Shown in pieces: positions 1-5,521 of a stretch of DNA of 8,417 bases. Location: assembly GCA_910587035.1 (NCBI GenBank), contig CAJUMQ010000049.1:1-8417 (forward strand). Direction: 5' to 3'. The translations under genes and the position numbers were made by a program. The stretch is from an uncultured Desulfovibrio sp. GTDB taxonomy: Bacteria; Desulfobacterota; Desulfovibrionia; Desulfovibrionales; Desulfovibrionaceae. Under the pieces are notes generated by a model. That model was given only the letters and a program-made list of their open reading frames with translations, had not been told where the DNA came from and did not search any database. Positions within the stretch are counted from its first letter, which is position 1. Each line of letters starts with the position of its first letter.

Positions 1-613
1 CCGGATTGACGGCCAGACCGCCGCCTTTCTCGATGATGGCCGGGCAGTCCACATACACCAGCCTGTCGCCGTCAACGGCCAGCCCGCCCTTCCATTTTAT
101 GAAGTTGGCCGGATCGGCCGGGCTGTCCATGTTATACATTTTCTTCCACTGCAGGGATGGCAGCCACATATATGTCGCCCCGCCCTCATGCACAGTGGGG
201 TCGGCGGTGGCGTCAAAGACCACGCAGACATCGCCGGGAATAAGCCCCTTCTGGCTGTCCCTGCCGGCCAGGTCATCGGCAAAGCGCAGGGTGGTGTTCT
301 GGGCGATGGCCCGCTCCAGCTGGTTGATGCGCAGCTCCGCCGAGGTGCCGTCCCCCATGAACACGGCAGCGGCCTTGGTGGCCAGCAAAAGCCTGTACAG
401 GCGGCCGCCGCAGGCATGATAGAGGGGAGAGATCAGGTCGATGATCTCCGGCTCCTTTGCCAGGCAGTCGCAGATGTCATGCGGGCGGTCTATGGCCTGG
501 GGCGGTTGTGTGGCCGGTTTGCAGCCGCAGCCTGACGGTTTGGGGGCCGGTTTGGGGGCCGGTTTGCAGTCGCAGCCTGCCGGCGCGGGAATTGGCGGAT
601 TACAGCTGGACAT
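1..613 (-). CDS. Cys/Pro-rich phage tail or fibre protein, 3' end cut by window edge
   Basis: An open frame runs from ATG at 613 to the left edge with no stop; 204 residues are visible. AAGGAG lies seven bases before the ATG, and the start overlaps the end of the upstream fibre gene by 14 nt, so the two are translationally coupled. Residues 1-50 are Pro- and Cys-rich, with CDCKPAPK and CGCKPATQ units and a CDC at 48-50. The middle part contains a GDVCVVFDATADPTVHEGGATYMW-type stretch (about 115-140), a pattern I know from phage tail-fibre and other virion proteins, where a short beta-rich domain is followed by W and K residues. I infer a virion or fibre component on the basis of that pattern and its position last in the late operon. 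The exact role is unknown, and the C-terminal part, including any receptor-binding domain, lies outside the window. Confidence 0.72.
   Translation of the reverse strand, partial: MSSCNPPIPAPAGCDCKPAPKPAPKPSGCGCKPATQPPQAIDRPHDICDCLAKEPEIIDLISPLYHACGGRLYRLLLATKAAAVFMGDGTSAELRINQLERAIAQNTTLRFADDLAGRDSQKGLIPGDVCVVFDATADPTVHEGGATYMWLPSLQWKKMYNMDSPADPANFIKWKGGLAVDGDRLVYVDCPAIIEKGGGLAVNP
512..584 (-). repeat. Imperfect repeats encoding CxCKPAPKP segment
   Basis: A short GC-rich stretch repeats the units GGCTGCGRCTGCAAACCGGCC and CCCAAACCGGCC on the coding strand. It encodes CDCKPAPKPAPKPSGCGCKPA at residues 14-34 of the left-edge protein. The repeated C-x-C-K-P unit looks like an internal duplication. 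Confidence 0.7.
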
Positions 614-1493
614 TGCATTCTCCTTTGCCGCAGATGCAGGCGGGTTGGGGCTTGTGATGGTCGCAGGGGAGCCAGTCATCGGAGTCGCCGCTGGCATCGG
701 CCTCTGGCGGCTTGGGCCTGCAGCCGCATGGCGGCGGCACAGGTCCCGGCCTGTCAGGATATGGCTCGCCAATGAAGAAGATGGCGTCAAAGTTCATATC
801 CGCCACGCAGGCGGCCGGCCAGATGCCATAAAATGGCGTTGGCTCATGGGTGATGTGCGGATTGATGATATACAGGCCATGCTGGCAGTGCTTTATCTCC
901 GCCACATCGGCCACCACTGCGATGCCAGGCCTGTGATGATGCAGGGATGCCGTGGCCGCCGCGCGATTTGCCGCATGGGCCGCCTCACAGGCCTGCAGGG
1001 CCAGCTTTTTGCAAGCCGCCTCGTAGCCCTCCCCGGCCGCATCCAGACTTTGGCTGGCGCTGGCAATCCTGGCCTCGGCCTGCTGTTGCATGTCCGCAAG
1101 CCGGGCGTCCGCCTGCCTCTGCATGTCCGCCAGGCTGGCCTCCGCCTGCTGCCGCATGTCCTCTGCCATCTGCCTGCCCAGGGTCTCCGCCCGCGCGTCC
1201 AGCGCCGAGGTGTCCGGCTCCAGCGCGGCCTGGACCGTGGACCTGGCCGCATTCACAGGCGGCAGGCTGACAGGGCCGGACAGCCAGATGGAAATCCAGC
1301 TTTCACGTGGAACAGTGCAGATCACCAGCCCCTCGGCAATGCTGAAATCCGCGCCATGGTTCAGGCGCCGCTCCGTGCCGTCCGGCCCTATGATGCTGAC
1401 GCCCACCTGCTCCGGGCTGGAAAAGGTGAAAGGTATTGGCCAGCGATAGTCCGACTCGTCATGATAATATCTTGCGCTGGTCTGGATGCTCAT
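600..1493 (-). CDS. T7-type tail-fibre anchor protein with coiled coil and Cys-rich C-terminus
   Basis: 297 residues. AGGAGGG precedes the ATG at 1493 by four bases. Residues 7-75 (SARYYHDESDYRWPIPFTF, then a G-x-DG-x-RRL segment and DFSIAEGLVI) match the layout of the T7 gp17 fibre N-terminus: an aromatic lead, IPF strand, G-D turn and DY/DF strand. In T7 that domain attaches fibres to the tail. Residues 85-180 are an Ala/Gln/Arg-rich coiled coil with a threefold 11-residue repeat at 113-145, expected to trimerise. Residues 190-245 look globular. Residues 254-297 are Pro/Cys-rich (CGCRPKPP, then CICGKGEC at 286-293). It follows the capsid genes and overlaps the next fibre gene by 14 nt. At 297 residues it is shorter than T7 gp17 and lacks an obvious receptor-binding tip, so it may be an adaptor that carries the following protein. 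The tail-fibre family is fairly likely; the adaptor role is inference. Confidence 0.75.
   Translation of the reverse strand: MSIQTSARYYHDESDYRWPIPFTFSSPEQVGVSIIGPDGTERRLNHGADFSIAEGLVICTVPRESWISIWLSGPVSLPPVNAARSTVQAALEPDTSALDARAETLGRQMAEDMRQQAEASLADMQRQADARLADMQQQAEARIASASQSLDAAGEGYEAACKKLALQACEAAHAANRAAATASLHHHRPGIAVVADVAEIKHCQHGLYIINPHITHEPTPFYGIWPAACVADMNFDAIFFIGEPYPDRPGPVPPPCGCRPKPPEADASGDSDDWLPCDHHKPQPACICGKGECNVQL
1059..1157 (-). repeat. Three 33-bp in-frame direct repeats (11-residue coiled-coil repeats)
   Basis: The fibre protein residues 113-145 consist of three consecutive 11-residue units, each starting with Met and ending in Ala-Asp or Ala-Ser (MRQQAEASLAD, MQRQADARLAD, MQQQAEARIAS). 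The DNA is correspondingly repetitive. Eleven-residue (hendecad) periodicity is typical of parallel coiled coils, and copy number can change by recombination, altering stalk length. Confidence 0.8.
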
Positions 1494-1540
1494 GTGCCCT
1501 CCTGCCGGCGGCGGGCCGCCCCGCCGCCCTCCGATATTTC

Positions 1541-2071
1541 CTAGCGGGCAATGTAGCCCAGGGCGCAGTCAATGCTGCCGCCGGATATGGTTCCGGCAAA
1601 GTCCAGGCTGACCTTCAGCCAGGGCTGGCTGAAATTGCCCAGGGCAAAACGGGCCACCAGATGGTCCGGCTCCGCCTCTATGCCCTGCTCCGGCGCCTTG
1701 ACGCAAATTGTCGGGCCCACTTCCACAAATTCGCCATCGGGCTTTTCCCCCTGCTTGAGGGTCAGGGTGATGGTGGCCCCGGCAGCCACGCGGATGGGCC
1801 CGGCATTGGCATGGCTGGCCACCAGAATGACGTCCAGCCCGTTCTGGGTCTGGCCCACGCGCAGGGGGGCCTTGCAGTCCACATGACCGGCAGGCTCAAG
1901 AGCCCGGCCAAAGACCTGGTCAAAGAACACCAGGGGCGCGCCCTCCGGATCATGGTAGCAGGGGCCGGACCTGAGCCCGGATTTCAGTCTGGCGACCTTG
2001 GCCCTGACATGGTTCTCCGCGAAACATTCCGGCTGCCCGCACTGGCAGACCTGATCTGCATTATCGCTCAT
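1541..2071 (-). CDS. Capsid cement/decoration-like protein (Bbp16-like)
   Basis: 176 residues. GGGAGGGA lies five bases before the ATG at 2071, and the start is 11 nt after the capsid stop. The body (about 45-176) is beta-rich: FDQVFGRALEPAGHV, a GLDVILVAS strand, ITLTLKQGE, then a closing strand WLKVSLDFAGTISGGSIDCALGYI. This resembles the small virion proteins that directly follow the capsid gene in BPP-1-type podoviruses (Bbp16, the cement protein that stabilises the head). The N-terminus carries CQCGQPEC at residues 9-16, which I do not expect in that family. The assignment rests on position next to the capsid gene and on sequence style from memory; a different head or adaptor protein is possible. 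Confidence 0.65.
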   Translation of the reverse strand: MSDNADQVCQCGQPECFAENHVRAKVARLKSGLRSGPCYHDPEGAPLVFFDQVFGRALEPAGHVDCKAPLRVGQTQNGLDVILVASHANAGPIRVAAGATITLTLKQGEKPDGEFVEVGPTICVKAPEQGIEAEPDHLVARFALGNFSQPWLKVSLDFAGTISGGSIDCALGYIAR

Positions 2072-2082
2072 TTCATCCCTCC

Positions 2083-3003
2083 CTATGCTACCTTGATGTT
2101 GCCGATCCTGGCATTGAAATTGTGGCTGGTGACTATCCTGATGCCGCTCCAGGTCTCGATGTGCGTATCCAGCTCCCTCTCCTTTGCCGCCATGTGAATA
2201 TGCTCGGTCTTGAGCGGATTGAGGGCATAGATCTTTGCCTTTGGCGAACAGAAAAGAAAGGTGTTGCCTGGCTGGGCGCGCACATCCGCCAGCAGGTCGT
2301 CCACCATGGCGGCCGAGGGCTGTATCTTTTCATCAATGTTGACCATGGCCGCGCAGGTGCGCTTGGCATCCAGTATCTGCCAGCCAAAGTTGGCGCGGTA
2401 TGTCACCGCGTATCCCAGCACGCCCTCAAGGCCCGGGCCGTGCAGATAATGCTCGGCGCCATTGTAGGGGCTCTCGATCTTCAAAAGCCGCCCCTGCTCG
2501 AACTGGTCCGGGTCATAAAGACCGCAGTTGGCCAGCTCGTCAAAGCGCACGGCCAGGAGAAACCAGCCCTCGCCAGCGCCGCCGGCATTCTTGAGATTCT
2601 TTGCCGCCCTTGCCGCCGCCAGCCAGTTCCTGAGCACCAGCTGCTGCTCCGTGTCCGCGCCGGCCTTGCGCAAAATCGCATTCTGGCGCTCGGCAAAATA
2701 TTTCTGCGGGCCGCCAAACTTCAGCGCCTTCTGGGTGGGAACCTCTATCGTCCCGCCCAGCACATGCAGGTCCGTATGCACCAGGTCCGATGATGCCGAC
2801 ATGTGCGGCAGCGGCGCATCCGCCTCCACAAAACCAGGACCCACCACCTCCACCAGCTTCTCCGCCACATTCCACAGGCCATGGCTCGAGGGCTTCCAGC
2901 CCACCACGCCAAGAATGGGCGCATCCTCAGTCAGAGCATCAGCCATGCCCGGCTGCTTCCTCGCCTTCGCCACGCATATGTCATGCAATGTCGACAATGC
3001 CAT
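2083..3003 (-). CDS. Phage major capsid protein
   Basis: 306 residues. GGGAGGA lies seven bases before ATG 3003. The chain starts with a helical N-terminus (ALSTLHDICVAKAR), followed by a loop-rich region with PHMSASSDLVHTDLHVLGGTIEVP and a C-terminal half with the PLKTEHIHMAAKERELDTHIETWSGI-type segment near the end. These match major capsid proteins of podoviruses of the BPP-1/epsilon15 kind, which adopt an HK97-related fold and are not cleaved. The length is in the usual 300-340 residue range. It sits after the scaffold-like gene and before the cement-like gene, the standard head-gene order. A repeat element separates it from the scaffold-like gene, so expression relative to the scaffold could be tuned by that hairpin. 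The product is very likely; the precise subfamily is inference. Confidence 0.85.
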   Translation of the reverse strand: MALSTLHDICVAKARKQPGMADALTEDAPILGVVGWKPSSHGLWNVAEKLVEVVGPGFVEADAPLPHMSASSDLVHTDLHVLGGTIEVPTQKALKFGGPQKYFAERQNAILRKAGADTEQQLVLRNWLAAARAAKNLKNAGGAGEGWFLLAVRFDELANCGLYDPDQFEQGRLLKIESPYNGAEHYLHGPGLEGVLGYAVTYRANFGWQILDAKRTCAAMVNIDEKIQPSAAMVDDLLADVRAQPGNTFLFCSPKAKIYALNPLKTEHIHMAAKERELDTHIETWSGIRIVTSHNFNARIGNIKVA

Positions 3004-3031
3004 TTTTTATCCTCCCAGTTGGAAATTTTTT

Positions 3032-3143
3032 AAAGGCAATTTGTGGGGGAAACTTTTTATAAAAAGTTTCCCCCACGCCCCCTTCAAAAATTTTTAGTAG
3101 CGTCCGCTGCGCGGCCGCATAAAATTTTTGGGCGCAAGGGGGC
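3032..3143. repeat. Palindromic repeat element, copy 1
   Basis: The element contains a perfect 34-nt palindrome at 3043-3076: GTGGGGG, AAAC, a T run, then the mirror image. A second, imperfect stem follows, with arms at 3077-3096 (GCCCCCTTCAAAAATTTTTA) and 3120-3143, and a loop containing GCGTCCGC. It fills most of the gap between the scaffold-like and capsid genes. Copies 2 and 3 share the palindrome, the CCCCTTCAAAAA arm and the AAAGGC edge. On the minus transcript the palindrome would fold into a strong hairpin, which could attenuate or protect mRNA ends. Confidence 0.9.
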
Positions 3144-3150
3144 GCAAGCC

Positions 3151-3825
3151 TCATTTCTTGAACAGCCCTGCCAGCCCCTCTTCCACAGTCTCCTCGCGCT
3201 CTGTCGCCGCCTGGGACAGGGCCCCGGCAGCGCGATCCTCCCCCAACCTTTTTGCCAGCACTGCCAGGCCGGCAATGATGTCCGCATCCAGGCCGGCTCC
3301 GGATCGCTCCAGAGCCCTGGAAAAGCGCCCATCCCCAAGCTCCCTGTCAATGTTGGCCACCAGGGCCAGGGTGTCCCTCTGGGTGGCTGCCGCATTGGCC
3401 CCCCATTCCCTGTTTAGCTGGGCAACGCCATCGGCCAGCATCTTCTCCCTGGCTTTGGCTATGGCCCCCACTTGCCACTGGGCCAGTGCCCTGGCCTGCT
3501 TCGGCGTCAGTCCGCTCTCCATGGCCTGGCGCCCAAAGTCCGCCACCAGCTCCGCATCCACCAGCTCCGCATCCAGACCCAGATCAACCTTGCCAAAGTC
3601 CGTAATGGGCCGGCTGTCCGGATCCGCATCCTGCCCATTTCCACGCCCGGCATTTGCCGGAGCCTCTGGAGCCGCCGCAGCCGCCGCATTGGCAGCCTGT
3701 GCGCCATCCTGGCCAGCCTGGCCGGCCTGGCCCCCCTGGCCAGCACCAGCACCCGCAGCGGACCCCGCCGCCGTCTCCACCGCAGCCCCGGCTCCCGTCG
3801 AAACATTTTCAAGAATGCCATCCAT
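3151..3825 (-). CDS. Phage capsid scaffolding-like protein
   Basis: 224 residues. AGGAGG lies five bases before the ATG at 3825. Residues 10-70 are low-complexity Gly/Ala/Gln (including Gly-x-x runs such as GQAGQAGQDG), then acidic. Residues 80-130 hold LGLDAELVDAELVADFGRQAMESGLTPKQARALAQWQ, the 'G-L-T-x-x-Q-A' helix pattern I recognise from phage head-assembly scaffold proteins. The remainder is helical and charged, ending in FKK. A disordered acidic N-terminus, helical C-terminus and a place directly before the capsid gene fit a scaffold that templates the procapsid and then leaves or is degraded. No protease motif is seen. It is flanked on both sides by copies of the palindromic repeat. 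Confidence 0.72.
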   Translation of the reverse strand: MDGILENVSTGAGAAVETAAGSAAGAGAGQGGQAGQAGQDGAQAANAAAAAAPEAPANAGRGNGQDADPDSRPITDFGKVDLGLDAELVDAELVADFGRQAMESGLTPKQARALAQWQVGAIAKAREKMLADGVAQLNREWGANAAATQRDTLALVANIDRELGDGRFSRALERSGAGLDADIIAGLAVLAKRLGEDRAAGALSQAATEREETVEEGLAGLFKK

Positions 3826-3848
3826 GTTGCCTCCTGTATGGTTGTATA

Positions 3849-3956
3849 AAAGGCATTTGTGGGAGGAAACTTTTTGTAAAAAGTTTCCCCCACGCCCCCT
3901 TCAAAAACTTTTAGTTGCCCTGGCGCTGTCGCGCCGGGCTAAAAGTTTTTAAAGGC
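3849..3956. repeat. Palindromic repeat element, copy 2
   Basis: The element has a near-palindrome at 3859-3893 (GTGGGAGGAAAC, T run, mirror arm, with one bulged base). A second stem follows, with arms 3894-3914 (GCCCCCTTCAAAAACTTTTAG) and 3939-3956 (CTAAAAGTTTTTAAAGG), around an inner GGCGC/GCGCC stem. It lies in the gap between the methyltransferase and scaffold-like genes and also encodes the last 13 or so residues of the methyltransferase. Its right end, AAAGGC followed by TGTGG, repeats the edge sequence of the family. Confidence 0.88.
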
Positions 3957-4792
3957 ACCCTGTGGTCAAAATTCCTCCCCCCCCCCAGCCTGCCCTGCAG
4001 CTCATAATTGGCAATGAGCAGCTCGGTCTTTGATTTCTGGCCATTGCGGCAGACCGAGTAGCGGGCCTGCACCGGCATGGCCACAAAATCCCGGAAAATC
4101 TCCCTGGTCTGCGGCAGGTCATTGATGGACAGGATGAAGCGGCCCCGCGCCTGTTTCAGGGCGGCGGCCAGATCCGCCAGGTCCGCCCTTTGGAACAGGC
4201 CGCGCCCGTACTGGTCCTCATAGCCGTAATATGGCGGGTCCAGATAAAAGAATGTCGTGGCGCGGTCATAGCGGGCCAGGCAGTCCCGCCAGTCCAGACA
4301 TTCAATGGTGGTTTCCGCCAGCCTGGCATGGATCAGGGCTATGCGTCTGCCCAGGGCGGCAACGCAGCGGCCAGTCCGGGCTTTGGCATTGTCCGTGTAT
4401 TTCTCATAGCCAAAGCTGGCCCGCTCCAGGCCGGAGGATATCCTGCCCCCAAAGCAGGTGCGCAGCACGAACAGCAGCCGCCAGGCCCTTTTTACGGGGT
4501 CATGGCCATCATATTTGCGCCAGTAGTCGAACTCCTCGCGGGCATGCAGGGCAAAACGGGCATAATGCTGCAGGGCGTCCGGCTGGTCGCGGATGACGCG
4601 GAACAGGTTGACCACATCGCCGCTTCTGTCATTGAGCACCTCAATGCCGACGGGCCCCTTGCGGAAATAGACCCAGGCCGCGCCGCAGAAAGGCTCGCAG
4701 TAGCAGACATGCTCCGGCATCATGGCAATGATTTTTTTTGCAAGAAATCTCTTGCCGCCGAACCAGCCGGCCAATGGCGATGGCGTGTCCAT
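3911..4792 (-). CDS. D12-class DNA N6-adenine methyltransferase (phage-encoded, no nuclease seen)
   Basis: 293 residues. AAAGGA lies six bases before ATG 4792, and the start is 3 nt after the preceding stop. It should transfer a methyl group from S-adenosylmethionine to adenine in DNA. Motifs in order: WFGGKRFLAKKI (10-21, motif X), CEPFCGAAWVYF (32-43, motif I, AdoMet binding), LNDRSGDVVNLFRV (53-66), CFGGR (113-117), and catalytic DPPYYG (185-190, motif IV). This order is the D12 (alpha) class. No restriction nuclease is adjacent, so it is probably an orphan enzyme that modifies phage DNA, perhaps to escape host restriction; the target sequence cannot be read from the protein. The last 24 residues follow a ten-G tract and are largely encoded by a palindromic repeat, so the true C-terminus is uncertain. 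Location inside the head operon means it would be made late. Confidence 0.88.
   Translation of the reverse strand: MDTPSPLAGWFGGKRFLAKKIIAMMPEHVCYCEPFCGAAWVYFRKGPVGIEVLNDRSGDVVNLFRVIRDQPDALQHYARFALHAREEFDYWRKYDGHDPVKRAWRLLFVLRTCFGGRISSGLERASFGYEKYTDNAKARTGRCVAALGRRIALIHARLAETTIECLDWRDCLARYDRATTFFYLDPPYYGYEDQYGRGLFQRADLADLAAALKQARGRFILSINDLPQTREIFRDFVAMPVQARYSVCRNGQKSKTELLIANYELQGRLGGGRNFDHRVPLKTFSPARQRQGN
3977..3986. repeat. Ten-base homopolymer (poly-C on +, poly-G in the coding strand)
   Basis: Ten consecutive C on the plus strand fall in the codons for Gly-Gly-Gly near residue 270 of the adenine methyltransferase. Long G tracts slip during replication and are error-prone in sequencing. 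One added G gives a TGA a few codons later; one lost G gives a TAA about ten codons later. Confidence 0.95.
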
Positions 4793-4795
4793 ATT

Positions 4796-5521
4796 CTATC
4801 CTTTCCGGCATTGCCTTTTGAAATTGAGACTGAGCACCTCGCCTGCCACAATCCTGCCATTGAGATTGCAGGCTCCGGAGAGCATGGCCCCTGGGGTGAA
4901 GCCCAGTGCCCTGGCCACCCTGCGGGCTCCTGTGAGGGGTTTGGGGATGAGCGCCAGCAGGGAGTCGTAAAATGGCCTGGCCTGAAAGAGTATCTGCGAG
5001 CCCAGGGCAATGGCCAGGTTCCTGTCATGGATATTCATGGAAAAATGCGGCGCCGCGCATCTGGCCAGGGGCGAGACAGGCAGGAACCAGGCCAGACCGG
5101 CCAGGCAGCCATTGAGGTAGCCGGCAAAGAGCTGGCCATCCCTGGCTATGCTGATAAAGAGCTCGTGGCGGCTGTCCTGGCGTATATCCCAGAGCAGATA
5201 GCGCCTGGCCTTTGGGCCGGCTGCGGTCCAGTAGGCCTGGGCAATGCAGGGGCGCTGGTCCGGAGGTATCAGGCGGGTGATAATGGGCCCCCCTGCGTCC
5301 GCCACCAGAGTTTTTTGCAGGGGCGCAGGCCTGGCGGCATCAGGCTGATGAGCCCCCCTTGCGGGCGCGGCAGCGTCCGCTACTAAAGTTTTTTGAAGGG
5401 GGGCGCGGGGGGAAAACTTTTTTTCAAAAAAGTTTCCCCCCGCAAAACTCTTTCCCATTTCACTGCCTGAACGGGTCATAAATTTTCCTGCTGCGTCTGG
5501 TTCTGGCTGGGGTTCTGTCAT
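4796..5521 (-). CDS. GNAT-fold-like phage virion protein, N-terminus altered by repeat element
   Basis: The open frame gives 241 residues from ATG 5521, but the start is doubtful. Residues 1-21 overlap the terminase gene. An ATG at 5458 follows the terminase stop by one base, with a weak AGGCAG upstream, and a GTG at 5305 would give 169 residues without a good ribosome site. Residues 24-76 translate the palindromic repeat and hold APLQKTLVADA twice (40-50 and 66-76). The credible domain is 79-241: ITRLIPPDQR, a FISIARDGQLFAGYLNG strand pair, and TGARRVARALGF (197-208), the helix-then-GF ending seen in GNAT acyltransferases. Small GNAT-like proteins, such as T7 gp13-type or DUF2824-type, occur in podovirus head and tail modules, where they are internal or assembly factors. 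Catalysis is not established. The gene may be a hybrid whose 5' part was lost. Confidence 0.6.
   Translation of the reverse strand: MTEPQPEPDAAGKFMTRSGSEMGKSFAGGNFFEKKFSPRAPLQKTLVADAAAPARGAHQPDAARPAPLQKTLVADAGGPIITRLIPPDQRPCIAQAYWTAAGPKARRYLLWDIRQDSRHELFISIARDGQLFAGYLNGCLAGLAWFLPVSPLARCAAPHFSMNIHDRNLAIALGSQILFQARPFYDSLLALIPKPLTGARRVARALGFTPGAMLSGACNLNGRIVAGEVLSLNFKRQCRKG
5295..5453. repeat. Palindromic repeat element, copy 3 (inverted) with partial duplication
   Basis: The element has a near-palindrome at 5405-5443 (GCGGGGGGAAAAC, T run, mirror arm). It is preceded on the plus strand by an outer stem, GCCCCCCTT at 5352-5360 pairing with AAGGGGGGC at 5396-5404. The segment GCGTCCGC, TTTTTTG, then a G-rich run occurs at both 5295-5327 and 5373-5406, a 78-bp-spaced partial duplication. 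Orientation is opposite to copies 1 and 2. The edge begins right after the large terminase stop. The whole stretch stays open in the frame of the GNAT-like gene. Confidence 0.85.

Noticed and set aside
441..1544. Long plus-strand open frame of 367 codons
   Set aside because: Antisense to the fibre gene, composition Arg/Gly/Leu-rich and repetitive because it mirrors the coiled-coil repeats; no ribosome site.
4190..5386. Long plus-strand open frame of 398 codons
   Set aside because: It is antisense to the methyltransferase and GNAT-like genes, has no ribosome site, and no recognisable domain; the minus-strand motifs (DPPY, FGGK) are clear. High GC keeps the opposite frames open.
3032..5453. 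CRISPR array
   Set aside because: The three repeat units are widely and unevenly spaced, palindromic and separated by genes; there is no regular spacer pattern.
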